A program made the translations under genes and the position numbers. Shown here one piece after another: positions 33,434-43,061 of a DNA stretch of 64,000 bases. The notes beneath the pieces are model-generated. The model saw only the letters and a program-made list of their open reading frames with translations. It ran no database searches and had not been told where the DNA came from. The stretch is from CAVOHU01 sp963817885 (GTDB lineage Bacteria; Acidobacteriota; Vicinamibacteria; Vicinamibacterales; JAKQTR01). The stretch covers positions 1 to 64,000 of the forward strand of contig CAWFQE010000007.1 in assembly GCA_963817885.1 (NCBI GenBank). The letters are read 5' to 3'. Position 1 is the stretch's first letter. Each line of letters begins with the position of its first letter.

Positions 33434-34780
33434 ATGAAGTTCGCGCCGAGTCGTTGGTCTGCGATTGCCGGTGCGCTGCTGTGCGGGACCGCGGTGCTGG
33501 CCCAGGCGCCCACCCCGGTCCAGGCACCCGCCCAGGCTCAGCCGCCGGCCCAGGCGCCGGCCCAGGCTCAGCCGCCCGCCCCGGCGCGGCCCCAGCAGAC
33601 CCCGACCTTCAAGATGAACATCAACATCGTGACGACTGATGTGATCGTCCGCGACGCGCGCGGCCAGTTCGTCCCGAACCTGGCGGCGAGCGACTTCGAC
33701 GTCTTCGAAGACAACGTCAAGCAGGAGATCGCCTCGCTCGTGATGATTCACGGCGGCCGCACGTACAACCTGGAAACGCCGCCGCCGCCTCCGCCGGCCG
33801 AGGGCATCATCCTGCCGCCGGCGCGCCCGACCAACGACGCCGCGGGGCGGATCTTCGTCATCTTCATCGACGACCTGCACCTCGACTTCAAGAACACCGC
33901 CCGCGTCCGCGATCTGGTGAAGAAGATCAAAGACCAGCTGATCCACGAAGGTGACATGTTCACCATCGTGTCGACCGGCACCTCGTCGATCGCCATCGAT
34001 CTGACCTACGACGTCCGGCGATTCGACGAAGCGATCAAGAAGATCATGGGCGGGGCGTTGAAGGCGACCGACATCATCCAGGGGCCGGAAGGGGCGGAAG
34101 GCCCCTCGGAGGTCCGCTACCGCGCGCACGTCGCGTTTGCGACCGCCTACGACCTGATGAAGCAGCTCGAAGCCGTCCACAACCGGCGGAAGGCGATGAT
34201 CTACATCAGCAACGGGTACGACTTCAATCCGTTCCCCAAGGCGCGGTCCGGTCAGGTCGATCCGGCCTTCGAATCAAGAGATGATCCGGCACGCCAGGCC
34301 CAGCTGAACAACCAGAACTCCGACCCGCAGACCCAGGAACAGGATCCGACGCAGGCCACGGGCAACATCTTCGCGGACGCCGATCTGGCGCGGGAACTGG
34401 CGGATGTGACCCGGGCGGCGAACCGGGCGAATACGACGATCTACACGATGGACTCGCGCGGCCTGGTCGGGATGCCGGACATCGACGAGAAGATCGACCC
34501 ATCCGAGTTCCAGCAGTACCTGTCGAACTCGATCAACAGCCTGCGCGTGCTGGCGGAGCAGACCGGCGGAATCCCCGTCGTCAACCAGAACGATTTTACG
34601 CGGGCGCTGAAGCGGATTGACGCCGAGACCAGCGACTACTACATGCTCGGGTATTACTCGAACAATCCGGATCCGATGAGGCGCCAGCGGACGATCGACG
34701 TGAAGGTCAAGCGGCCCGGCCTCGACGTCTGGTCCCGCAAGTCGTACTCGCTCAAGCCGTTGCCGGTGCCGAAGAAGTAG
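33434..34780 (+). CDS. VWFA-related acidobacterial exported protein
   Basis: A 448-residue exported protein. The start ATG 33434 has GAGG about 10 bases upstream. A signal peptide (about 1-23) is followed by a Gln/Pro/Ala repeat region (25-60), then a VWA-like fold: VTTDVIVRDARGQFVPNLAASDFDVFEDN and IFVIFIDDLHLDF. The latter acidic run stands where the MIDAS motif would be but lacks the canonical DxSxS. A C-terminal half carries TTIYTMDSRGL and YYMLGYYSNN. This matches the VWFA-related domain family typical of Acidobacteriota (TIGR03436-like). The role is unknown, possibly adhesion or complex assembly in the envelope. It has its own probable promoter and no operon partner. Confidence 0.82.
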   Translation: MKFAPSRWSAIAGALLCGTAVLAQAPTPVQAPAQAQPPAQAPAQAQPPAPARPQQTPTFKMNINIVTTDVIVRDARGQFVPNLAASDFDVFEDNVKQEIASLVMIHGGRTYNLETPPPPPPAEGIILPPARPTNDAAGRIFVIFIDDLHLDFKNTARVRDLVKKIKDQLIHEGDMFTIVSTGTSSIAIDLTYDVRRFDEAIKKIMGGALKATDIIQGPEGAEGPSEVRYRAHVAFATAYDLMKQLEAVHNRRKAMIYISNGYDFNPFPKARSGQVDPAFESRDDPARQAQLNNQNSDPQTQEQDPTQATGNIFADADLARELADVTRAANRANTTIYTMDSRGLVGMPDIDEKIDPSEFQQYLSNSINSLRVLAEQTGGIPVVNQNDFTRALKRIDAETSDYYMLGYYSNNPDPMRRQRTIDVKVKRPGLDVWSRKSYSLKPLPVPKK

Positions 34781-34875
34781 CCAAGGCCTACCCCAAGTCC
34801 TAGCGGCTCATTTCCGCTCCATCGCTACATGTGGTAGAGGGCGCCGTACTTTCAGTTCACGCAGGCCGCGCGTCC

Positions 34876-34884
34876 TGCTATACT
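34876..34884 (+). promoter_or_regulatory. Extended -10 box, distal promoter of TonB receptor 1
   Basis: TGCTATACT with downstream ACGTCGGTTTC resembles the second copy at 35040 and the one at 38650. It lies about 270 bases before the receptor start and may be a distal promoter or a duplicate of the proximal one. Confidence 0.45.
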
Positions 34885-35039
34885 ACGTCGGTTTCGCCAG
34901 CTTGGCGGGCAGAGGCCCAACTTCTGGTGCGAGCATCCCGGCCTGCGTTGAATATCTCAGCACGGCCTGGATCCGCGGTGTGTGTGTCCAGAAGTTCACT
35001 CAACGTGCGCCGAGCTGAAACCTGTCGCCGCCGGTCGGT

Positions 35040-35048
35040 TGCTATACT
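35040..35048 (+). promoter_or_regulatory. Extended -10 box, proximal promoter of TonB receptor 1
   Basis: TGCTATACT followed by GCGTCGGTTCCTGCCGG. It lies about 103 bases before the receptor ATG. The sequence just downstream is shared with the promoters at 34876 and 38650, so a common regulator or simple duplication is possible. No good -35 is visible. Confidence 0.55.
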
Positions 35049-35150
35049 GCGTCGGTTCCTGCCGGACCCTGCAACGGCGTGCGACGTTCTGGACCCTCGG
35101 GTTCCTCGAAAGCGCCCTCTCATCTTGAATCACAACCTGGAGAAGAACTG

Positions 35151-38100
35151 ATGCGGCAATCTGCGAAGACCCTGGCGGGTTTCGCGCTCGTGTGTGCACT
35201 CCTGGCTGGCACGGCCCAGCTCAGCCTGGCGCAGAACATCACATCCGGCACGCTGGCCGGCCTCGTCACCGATGCGCAGAAGGGCGTGCTGCCCGGGGCG
35301 ACCGTCACGGCCGTTCACACGCCGACCGGCACCACGTATGAAGCGGTGACGCAGGCCGATGGCCGATTCACCATTCTGTCGGTTCGCGTCGGCGGGCCGT
35401 ATACCGTCAAGATCGCGTTGACCGGCTTCAAAGCGTTCGAGCTCACCAACGTCAGCGTCGGACTGGGCGAATCGAAATCGCTCGACGCCACCCTGCAGCT
35501 GGAGGCCTTGACCGAGACGGTCAATGTCGTCGCCGAAGCGCAGACCATTGACACGACCCGGGCGGGCACCGCCTCGAACGTCGGGACTCAGGTAATCGAG
35601 TCGCTGCCGTCGATTTCGCGCAGCATCAACGACTTTGCGCGCACCTCGCCGTTTGTGAACATCTCGCAGGCGGCCACCGGCAACGATCAGGAAGTCAGCG
35701 TGGCGGGCCGGCCCAATCGCTACAACAACATGCAGATCGACGGCGCGGTGAACAACGACGTGTTCGGGCTGTCGTCGACCGGCACGCCTGGCGGGCAGAC
35801 GGGCACGCAGCCGATCAGCCTGGACGTCATCCAGGAGATCCAGGTGCTCGTGTCGCCCTACGACGTGCGGCAGGGCGGCTTCTCGGGAGGCGGCATCAAT
35901 GCCGTCACCAAGAGCGGAACCAACGCCTTCCACGGGACCGCGTACTACTTCGGCCGCGACCAGAGCCTGATGGGCACGATTCCCGGCGTGCCGACCTTCG
36001 CGAAAGCGAGCCCGGCCGACAGCAAGGTCGGCGCGTTCACCGACAAGCAGATGGGCTTCAGCCTCGGCGGGCCGATCGTGAAGAACCGCGCGTTCTTCTT
36101 CGGGAACGTGGACTGGGCCCGCAAGCTGACGCCGGTCGGCTTCTCCCTCGACGGCGCGTCGGGCACGCAGTGGAACAACAACGTGGCTGACGTCCAGGCG
36201 ATCCTCGACCGGCTCCAGTCGGTGTACCACTACAACCCGGGCGGCGTCGGGGAAGTGAGCAAGCCCAACAACAGCGACAAGATCTTCGTGCGGACCGACT
36301 TCAATCTCTCGCCGCGCAACCAGCTGACGGTGCGGGTGAACTACGTGAAGGGCGTCGCATCGGTCGGGTCGCAGAACGCGAACACCTACAACCTGCCGGA
36401 CCACTTCTACTACATGACGGACAAGATGCTGCCGTCGGCGGTGGCCCAGCTGAACACCACGCTCGGCAGCTCGATGTTCAACGAATTTCGCGTCACGTAT
36501 CAGCGCGAGCGCAACGTGCGTGGCGGCCAGCCCGGGAATCCGACCTTTCCCGAAGTGCGGGTCTACATGCCGGGCAGCACGAGCAACAGCATCTACTTCG
36601 GCACCGAGTACTCGTCGCAGGCCAACCGGCTGGATCAGGACATCGTCGAGGTGACCGACGACCTCACGCTCGTCGCCGGCAACCACACGCTGTCCATCGG
36701 CACGCACAACGAGTTCTACAAGTTCTACAACCTGTTCATCCAGGACTTCAACGGCGCCTACACGTTCTCGAGCATCGCGAACTTCAATGCGGGGCTGGCG
36801 CAGCAGTTCTACCACTACTTCTCCAACACGTCGAACCCGAACGAGGCGGCGCAGTTCTCGGTCCAGCAGTTCGGCTTCTACGCCGGCGACAAGTGGCGGC
36901 CTGCGTCCAACTTCACGCTGAGCTACGGCGCCCGCGTCGACCTGCCGCGCTTCCCGGACAAGCCCCTGGCCAATCCCGTGTCGGTCACCGATTTCGGCTA
37001 CGCCACCAACGTCGTGCCGGCGCCGGCGATGTGGTCGCCGCGGGCCGGCTTCAACTGGGACCTGAGCGGCAGCTCGGCGACGCATATGCAACTGCGGGGC
37101 GGGCTCGGACTCTTCGCCGGCCGCACGCCGTATGTGTGGATGTCGAACCAGTACGGCAACACGGGCGTGCAGTTCACCAACCTGTCGACCAATTACAGTA
37201 CGAGCAACATGATCCCGTTCGTCGCGGATCCCAACAACCAGCCGACGACCGTGTCGGGCGGCGCGGCCGGGCGCCAGACGATCAACGTCATCGATCCGAA
37301 CTACAGCTTCCCGTCCATCATTCGCGCCAACATCGCGATGGACCGTGACCTGGGCGTGCTCGGCCTGGTGGGCACCGCCGAGTTCCTCTACTCGAAGACG
37401 GTCAAGGACATCTACTACCAGAACCTGAACATGAAGGCGACGGGCCTCCAGCCGGATGGGCGCACGCAGTACAACGGCACGGGTCCTCAGCCCGCCGGCA
37501 CGGCGTGGTCGTTCGGGCAGCAGGGGCTGCGTCCCGATCCGAACCTGAACAACGTCCTGCTGCTGACCAACAGCAACCAGGGGCACACCTGGTCGATGGC
37601 GTTCAAGGTGGAGCGTTCGTTCAAGAACGACCTCCAGTTCGCGGTGTCCTACATCTACGGCAAGGCGTACTCCACGGTCGACGGCACCTCCAGCGTGGCG
37701 AATTCGAACTTCACGGGGACGCCGATCGGCGTCGACGCGAATCATCCTCCGCTGGCGCTGTCGAACTACTCACCGGGCAGCCGCATCAACGTCTCGGCGA
37801 CCGTCCCGGTCCCGCTCCCGGCTGGAATCAGGAGCCGCCTGTCGTTCTTCTACAACGGCCAGCAGGGACGGCCGTACGACCTCCGGTACAGCCAGGACGC
37901 CAACGGCGATTCCGCCAGCGGCAACGACCTGCTCTACATTCCCTCGTCTGCGTCCAATGTCGTCCTCACGGGCGGCACGTGGGCCGACTTCCAGACGTGG
38001 CTGAGCAAGTTCCCGGGCGCATCCGGCTACAGCGGCCAGATCATGCCGCGCAACGCCCTGCGGGCGCCGTGGTCGAATCAGCTCGACCTTCGATACGCCG

Positions 38101-38387
38101 TGAACATCCCGACCCCCGGCAAGACCCGGGTCGAGCTCACGGCCGACGTGCTCAACTTCCTCAACCTGCTGAACAAGAAGTGGGGCTGGCAGTGGTGGGG
38201 GCCGTTCCCGTCGAGCAGCCAGGCGATCGGCTACAGCATCGACCAGGCCACCGGCCTGCTGAAGTACAACATCACGACCATCACGGCCACCTCGACCAAC
38301 AACGCGAACCAGTACGGAAACGTGCTGACGCGCGACGATCTGCGGTCGCGGTGGCAGGCGCAGTTCGGGGTCCGGTTCCGGTTCTAA
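35151..38387 (+). CDS. Oar-like TonB-dependent receptor 1
   Basis: A 1078-residue outer-membrane transporter from ATG 35151, chosen for the GGAGAAG just upstream; an in-frame extension to 35079 lacks a signal sequence. It has a signal peptide (about 1-27), a carboxypeptidase-regulatory-like beta-sandwich (about 30-110, SGTLAGLVTDAQKGVLPGAT), a plug with QISLDVIQEIQVLVSPYDVRQGGF-type sequence, and a long beta-barrel ending in FGVRFRF with the terminal aromatic expected for BAM insertion. Such receptors import large substrates, often glycans, with TonB energy; the substrate here is unknown. It is followed by a strong intrinsic terminator and a second, related receptor. Confidence 0.9.
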   Translation: MRQSAKTLAGFALVCALLAGTAQLSLAQNITSGTLAGLVTDAQKGVLPGATVTAVHTPTGTTYEAVTQADGRFTILSVRVGGPYTVKIALTGFKAFELTNVSVGLGESKSLDATLQLEALTETVNVVAEAQTIDTTRAGTASNVGTQVIESLPSISRSINDFARTSPFVNISQAATGNDQEVSVAGRPNRYNNMQIDGAVNNDVFGLSSTGTPGGQTGTQPISLDVIQEIQVLVSPYDVRQGGFSGGGINAVTKSGTNAFHGTAYYFGRDQSLMGTIPGVPTFAKASPADSKVGAFTDKQMGFSLGGPIVKNRAFFFGNVDWARKLTPVGFSLDGASGTQWNNNVADVQAILDRLQSVYHYNPGGVGEVSKPNNSDKIFVRTDFNLSPRNQLTVRVNYVKGVASVGSQNANTYNLPDHFYYMTDKMLPSAVAQLNTTLGSSMFNEFRVTYQRERNVRGGQPGNPTFPEVRVYMPGSTSNSIYFGTEYSSQANRLDQDIVEVTDDLTLVAGNHTLSIGTHNEFYKFYNLFIQDFNGAYTFSSIANFNAGLAQQFYHYFSNTSNPNEAAQFSVQQFGFYAGDKWRPASNFTLSYGARVDLPRFPDKPLANPVSVTDFGYATNVVPAPAMWSPRAGFNWDLSGSSATHMQLRGGLGLFAGRTPYVWMSNQYGNTGVQFTNLSTNYSTSNMIPFVADPNNQPTTVSGGAAGRQTINVIDPNYSFPSIIRANIAMDRDLGVLGLVGTAEFLYSKTVKDIYYQNLNMKATGLQPDGRTQYNGTGPQPAGTAWSFGQQGLRPDPNLNNVLLLTNSNQGHTWSMAFKVERSFKNDLQFAVSYIYGKAYSTVDGTSSVANSNFTGTPIGVDANHPPLALSNYSPGSRINVSATVPVPLPAGIRSRLSFFYNGQQGRPYDLRYSQDANGDSASGNDLLYIPSSASNVVLTGGTWADFQTWLSKFPGASGYSGQIMPRNALRAPWSNQLDLRYAVNIPTPGKTRVELTADVLNFLNLLNKKWGWQWWGPFPSSSQAIGYSIDQATGLLKYNITTITATSTNNANQYGNVLTRDDLRSRWQAQFGVRFRF

Positions 38388-38452
38388 CCGGCATCGGCCG
38401 GGCACCCGGGCTTCGAACCGCTCCCTCAGGTTCGAGGCCGAAGTCTGACAGG

Positions 38453-38490
38453 CCGGGGGACGAGGCGCGCCTCGTCCCCCGGTTCTGTTT
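38453..38490 (+). terminator. Intrinsic terminator after TonB receptor 1
   Basis: A perfect 30-base palindrome (38453-38482, CCGGGGGACGAGGC on each side of the centre) followed by a T-rich run TTCTGTTT. It stands 65 bases after the receptor stop and separates the two receptor genes into different transcripts. Confidence 0.85.
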
Positions 38491-38649
38491 CGGGCCCAAC
38501 GCTCGAGACGCGCCGGCCCGGAGTGGACGGCGACGGGATGATCTTCACCCGCCCCGGTCCGGTGCAGTCAGCCTCGGACGCCGGAAATGGGCGTGTTTTG
38601 TGACGCGGACCGGTCATTTGCACCATCGGATCCCTTGACCGCGGTCCTT

Positions 38650-38658
38650 TGCTATACT
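38650..38658 (+). promoter_or_regulatory. Extended -10 box of TonB receptor 2
   Basis: TGCTATACT with downstream GCGACGATTCGTGCCGG, closely matching the promoter of receptor 1 at 35040. It lies about 105 bases before the receptor ATG at 38764. The similarity suggests shared regulation of the two receptors. Confidence 0.55.
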
Positions 38659-38763
38659 GCGACGATTCGTGCCGGGGTGCTTCCCGCCCGGCATCCCGTA
38701 CCTGCATCCATTCGCGTTGTATTGCCCCCCTCAACCAGTCTTCGAGAACATGGAGGTGGCGTG

Positions 38764-41700
38764 ATGCGGCAGATCGGAAAGGCCTTGCTGGGCCTGGCGC
38801 TGGTGTGTGTCTTGATGTGGCCGGCAGCCGGCGCGTACGCGCAGGGCGTGACGACCAGTTCGATTACCGGTGTCGTGAAGGACGCACAAGGGCTCGTGGT
38901 TCCGGGCGCCAGCATCACGGCGGTGCACACGCCCTCGGGAAGCACGTATGAGGGCGTCACGCTGGCGGATGGCCGGTTCTCCATACAGGGCATGCGCGTC
39001 GGCGGCCCGTACAAAGTGACCGCCTCGCTCGCCGGCTTCCAGCCGCAGACCCTCGACGGTGTGTTCCTGAACCTCGGCGTGGGCACGGACCTCGTCCTGA
39101 ACCTGAAGACCGTGGCGGCCGCCGAGGAAGTCACGGTCGTCGGGCGGACCGATCCCGTGTTTGGATCGAACCGGACCGGCGCCGCGACGACCCTGAGCCG
39201 CGAGACGCTGGCCACCCTGCCGACCATTTCCGGCACCCTGTCATCGATGACGCGCCTGACGCCCCAGAGCGGCGGCGGGATGTCGTTCGCGGGACAGGAC
39301 AGCCGCCTGAACAACATCACGGTCGACGGATCGTATTTCAACAACTCCTTCGGCCTGGCGGGCACGCCCGGTGAACGGACGGGTGTGGCGCCCATCTCGC
39401 TGGCGGCCATCGAGCAGATCCAGGTCAACATCGCGCCGTTCGACGTCCGCCAGGGCAACTTCGTCGGCGCCGGCGTCAATACCATCACGCGCAGCGGCAC
39501 CAACCAGTTCCGCGGGTCGATCTACAACCAGTTCCGCAACGAGAGCATGGGCGGCACGAAGGCCAAGGACCTGAGTGTGAGCCAGGGCAAGTTCAACTTC
39601 CGCGAAACCGGGGAGTGGCTGGCCGGACCGGTCCTCAAGAACAAGCTGTTCCTGTTCGAGAGCTATGAGGACGAAGTGACCAAGTCGCCCGGCACGACGT
39701 TTGTGGCCAATACGGGCGGCCAGCCCGTCGGCGGCAATATCACCCGCGTGCTGCAGTCCGACCTCGATCAGATGGCCGCGTTCCTGAAGACCAACTTCAA
39801 CTACGATCCGGGCTCGTACCAGGGTTACGACTTCAAGGTCCCGGGCAAGCGGTTCCTCGGGAAGCTGGACTACAACCTCAACAACCAGAACAAGGTGACG
39901 CTGCGGTACACGCAGCTCGACTCGAGCACCGACGTCCTGGAATCCAACTCGTCCTCCCTTGGAAACGGCAACCGGCGAACCAGCACGCTGTCGATGAACT
40001 TCTCGGCCTCGAACTACTCGATCCTCGAGAACATCCGTTCGTTCATCGGCCAGGTGAATTCGGTGATCGGCACGACGATGTCCAACGAGCTGATCGTGGG
40101 CTACACGCACCAGGATGAGAGCCGAGGCGACGTCGGCAAGCTCTTCCCGGTGGTCGACATCCTCTATGGGGATGGGTCGACCTACATGGCGTTCGGGTCC
40201 GAGCCGTTCACGCCGAACAACGAGCTGCGCTACAACACGTTCCAGGCGCAGGACAACTTCACGAAGTTCACGCAGCGGCACACCTTCACCGGCGGCGTCA
40301 CCTTCGAGAAGTATCACTCCGAGAACGTGTTCTTCCCGGGCAAGCAGAGCGCCTACGTCTATAACACGCTCGACGACTTCTACAAGGACGCGAACGGCTA
40401 CCTGGCCAACCCGAACCGGACGACCTCCCCGGTCACCCTCAAGCTCTTCCAGGTGCGGTATCTCAACGTGCCGGGCGTCGACAAGCCGATTCAGCCGCTC
40501 GACGTGATCTACTGGGGCACCTACGCCCAGGATGAGTGGAACGTCCGGAGCAACCTCAAAGTGACAGCCGGGATCCGGTTCGACGTCGCGAGCTTCGGGG
40601 ACACGGCGTATGACAACGCCGCCGCCGACGCGCTGACGTTCCTCGACGAGCACGGCCAGCCGGTGCACTACAACACGAAGAAGCTACCCGACCCGAGGCT
40701 TCTGTGGTCGCCACGGTTGGGGTTCAACTGGGACGTGACCGGAGACCAGAAGACGCAGGTGCGTGGAGGCACGGGCGTCTTCACGGGACCGCCGGCCTAT
40801 GTATGGATCTCAAACCAGATCGGCAACACGGGCGTACTGACCGGGTTCGATGCGATCACCAATACGACCACGCGGCCGTTCAACCCAAACCCGGACGCGT
40901 ACAAGCCGACGGGGACTCCGACCGGCGCGCCGGCGGCCACCTATGAGCTGGCGCTGACCGATCCGACCTTCAAGTTCCCCCAGATCTGGCGCAGCAACAT
41001 CGCGGTCGATCGCAAACTGTTCTGGGGCATCTCGTCGACAACCGAGTTCATCTACAATCGCGACGTCAACGGGATCTACTACATCAACGCCAACCAGCCC
41101 CTGCCGCAGTCGGCCTACACCGGTGTCGACGCGAGGCCGCGATGGGTTGCCTCGGGCCTGGTCGCAACCCGGCTGCCCGCCAACCAGAACGTGCAGGACG
41201 CCATCGTCCTGAAGAACCAGAACGTCGGACGGTCGTGGAACATCGCGCAAACATTGTCCAAGAACTTCCTGAGCGGGTTCTTCTTCAAGATCGCCTACAG
41301 CTACGGCGAGGCCAAGAACACGGTCGATCCGGGCTCCATCGCGTTCGGCTCCTGGCAACAGAACCAGATCCCGTTGAATGCGAACACCCCGCCGCTGGCC
41401 TTCTCGAGTTCCTCGCCGGGGCACCGCGTGTTCCTCGCCACGTCCTACACGAAGGAGTTCCTCAGCTTCGGCGCGACCACGGTAGCGATGTACTGGTCGG
41501 CCAGCACGATCGGCAATTCGAGCTACGTCTTCTCAGGCGACGCGAACGGCGACGGCAACACGTCGAACGACCTCATCTACATCCCGCGCAACCAGAGCGA
41601 AATGAACTTCGTGCAGTTCGCCTCGGGTGGAACGACCTACACGCCCGCCATGCAGGCAGCCGCGTGGGATGCGTACATCAGCCAGGACAAATACCTGAGC

Positions 41701-42051
41701 GCGCATCGCGGCCAGTATGCGGGCCGCAACGCGGTGTTCTTCCCGATGGTCAACCGGATGGATGTCAACATCTCGCAGGAGTTCTTCCACAAGCTGGCAG
41801 GCCAGCGCCACGGGCTGGCGGTTCGGTTGGACATCCTGAACTTCGGCAACCTGCTCAACAAGAACTGGGGTGTATCGCAGCGCATGGTCAGCAACTCACC
41901 GTTGACCAACCCGGGCCCTGACGCCAACGGCGCGCTGTCGTATCGCATGCGGGTGCTCAGCGGCGCGCTGATGAATACGACGTATCAGCAGACCTCGAGC
42001 CTCAGCGACGTCTACACGTTCATGGTCTCGCTGCGGTACTCGTTCAACTGA
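38764..42051 (+). CDS. Oar-like TonB-dependent receptor 2
   Basis: A 1095-residue outer-membrane receptor from ATG 38764, with GGAGG about 10 bases upstream. It has a signal peptide (about 1-27, ending AYAQ), a carboxypeptidase-regulatory domain (SSITGVVKDAQGLVVPGAS), a plug domain and a barrel ending VSLRYSFN. It resembles receptor 1 throughout but is too diverged to be a recent duplicate. Its own promoter and downstream hairpins make it an independent transcript. The substrate is unknown. Confidence 0.9.
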   Translation: MRQIGKALLGLALVCVLMWPAAGAYAQGVTTSSITGVVKDAQGLVVPGASITAVHTPSGSTYEGVTLADGRFSIQGMRVGGPYKVTASLAGFQPQTLDGVFLNLGVGTDLVLNLKTVAAAEEVTVVGRTDPVFGSNRTGAATTLSRETLATLPTISGTLSSMTRLTPQSGGGMSFAGQDSRLNNITVDGSYFNNSFGLAGTPGERTGVAPISLAAIEQIQVNIAPFDVRQGNFVGAGVNTITRSGTNQFRGSIYNQFRNESMGGTKAKDLSVSQGKFNFRETGEWLAGPVLKNKLFLFESYEDEVTKSPGTTFVANTGGQPVGGNITRVLQSDLDQMAAFLKTNFNYDPGSYQGYDFKVPGKRFLGKLDYNLNNQNKVTLRYTQLDSSTDVLESNSSSLGNGNRRTSTLSMNFSASNYSILENIRSFIGQVNSVIGTTMSNELIVGYTHQDESRGDVGKLFPVVDILYGDGSTYMAFGSEPFTPNNELRYNTFQAQDNFTKFTQRHTFTGGVTFEKYHSENVFFPGKQSAYVYNTLDDFYKDANGYLANPNRTTSPVTLKLFQVRYLNVPGVDKPIQPLDVIYWGTYAQDEWNVRSNLKVTAGIRFDVASFGDTAYDNAAADALTFLDEHGQPVHYNTKKLPDPRLLWSPRLGFNWDVTGDQKTQVRGGTGVFTGPPAYVWISNQIGNTGVLTGFDAITNTTTRPFNPNPDAYKPTGTPTGAPAATYELALTDPTFKFPQIWRSNIAVDRKLFWGISSTTEFIYNRDVNGIYYINANQPLPQSAYTGVDARPRWVASGLVATRLPANQNVQDAIVLKNQNVGRSWNIAQTLSKNFLSGFFFKIAYSYGEAKNTVDPGSIAFGSWQQNQIPLNANTPPLAFSSSSPGHRVFLATSYTKEFLSFGATTVAMYWSASTIGNSSYVFSGDANGDGNTSNDLIYIPRNQSEMNFVQFASGGTTYTPAMQAAAWDAYISQDKYLSAHRGQYAGRNAVFFPMVNRMDVNISQEFFHKLAGQRHGLAVRLDILNFGNLLNKNWGVSQRMVSNSPLTNPGPDANGALSYRMRVLSGALMNTTYQQTSSLSDVYTFMVSLRYSFN

Positions 42052-42091
42052 TCCCAGCGCTCGGTTGAGTCGAGTACACGCCGGGAATGGA

Positions 42092-42115
42092 GCAGGCGGG
42101 CTTCAGCCCGCCTGC
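42092..42115 (+). terminator. GC-rich hairpin after TonB receptor 2
   Basis: A 10-bp perfect stem (GCAGGCGGGC at 42092-42101 and its complement at 42106-42115) with a TTCA loop. It is followed at once by a second hairpin with 12-bp arms (42115-42126 and 42140-42151). Neither has a T-run, but the position directly after the stop suggests transcript termination or end protection. Confidence 0.6.
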
Positions 42116-42200
42116 CCGGGGCTCACGAGCTCAATACCAGTGAGCCCCGGGATTAGGGCCCGGGCGGCGCGAGAAGCGCCACGGGCCGAAGCAGGGGAAC

Positions 42201-42233
42201 AGGGGGACGAGGGAAACCTCGCCCCCCTGTTTT
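42201..42233 (+). terminator. Intrinsic terminator
   Basis: A stem of 12 pairs with one A-C mismatch (42201-42212 with 42217-42228) around a GAAA loop, followed by a short T-rich run (GTTTTC). It is the most canonical terminator of the three hairpins after receptor 2. Confidence 0.65.
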
Positions 42234-42407
42234 CATTGCGTGCGGAAACACCGGCGCGCGCAGAAGAATCACGCGAATCAGCGCAGAGCGGAACCGCGCC
42301 AGGATGGGTTCGGGCTGAGTATGAACGGGACGGGGGAGGCAGCCGGGCAGACAGACACGCGGGGACACGCGGCCGGAGGCAGCCGCGGGGTCGGAAGATG
42401 GACTCGA

Positions 42408-42620
42408 TCAGGACGCTTTGGCGGCGGTCAGGGGCGAACTGAAGGCGGTGACCCGCAACGACGCCACCGTGTGGTTTCGCCGATGGCTGTGCGTTTCACA
42501 CGCGCGGCCCTTCTCCTCGACGTAGGCGACCTCGCGATTGGTCGCCAGCTCGCGGTACCGTCCCACCACGCATCCGCATTCGAGCGTTGTGAATCCGAGC
42601 AGTCGAACCAGGCTCATCAT
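42408..42620 (-). CDS. Small cysteine/histidine protein
   Basis: A predicted 70-residue protein. It can start at ATG 42620 or the adjacent ATG 42617; GGAGAAGG lies just upstream. LGFTTLECGCVVGRYRELATNREVAYVEEKG followed by C, H and HRRNH gives cysteines and histidines spaced as in a small metal-binding or treble-clef-like fold. I have a recollection of similar small proteins in Acidobacteriota but know no function. It stands alone on the minus strand between two plus-strand transcripts. Confidence 0.65.
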   Translation of the reverse strand: MMSLVRLLGFTTLECGCVVGRYRELATNREVAYVEEKGRACETHSHRRNHTVASLRVTAFSSPLTAAKAS

Positions 42621-43061
42621 GGCCTTCTCCGCGTTTCCCCGAAGCAAACATCGTGCCCGTCAAAAAGTCGGGCGGAGCGCGGATACACATCGCGCCTACC
42701 CATGAATATCGGTGTAATTTCGACATTCTTGAGCCCGTTTGACCTGGGCGGGCGTCCGAATGCGTAGACAAGATCGTCCGATTGCCGGTGGACGTTGGAT
42801 TTCTCAACCAACTACTTGGATCGGGCGCGTAAGGGTCCGTCCTGCGGTGTCGAATTCCGCACCAGCCGGCCCGCCGCGGCGTGTGCGCGACTGTGCGCCT
42901 CAGGGAGGTCTGCCTCCAAGCCTGCCCAATGACGTCATCGCTTGACAGGTGGAAGCGGCTGCCGCGATAGTTGACCGACCTGGACGCCTCCCGGGCCGCC
43001 CGGGCGACGGCCGGGCGTTTCACCGACCGGCGGATGGCATGAGTGCATCGAAAGGGGAGTC
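42621..43061. other. Intergenic region between divergent genes
   Basis: About 440 bases that should contain the promoters of the small minus-strand gene and of the M20 peptidase. Frames here lack protein-like composition. A TTGACG on the minus strand (about 42665) could be a -35 for the small gene, but I found no matching -10. Confidence 0.4.

Noticed and set aside
35130..37745. An 871-residue open frame antisense to TonB receptor 1
   Set aside because: High GC codon use in the receptor opens the opposite strand. The product is R/V/H/E-rich without motifs, and the sense frame has clear domains.
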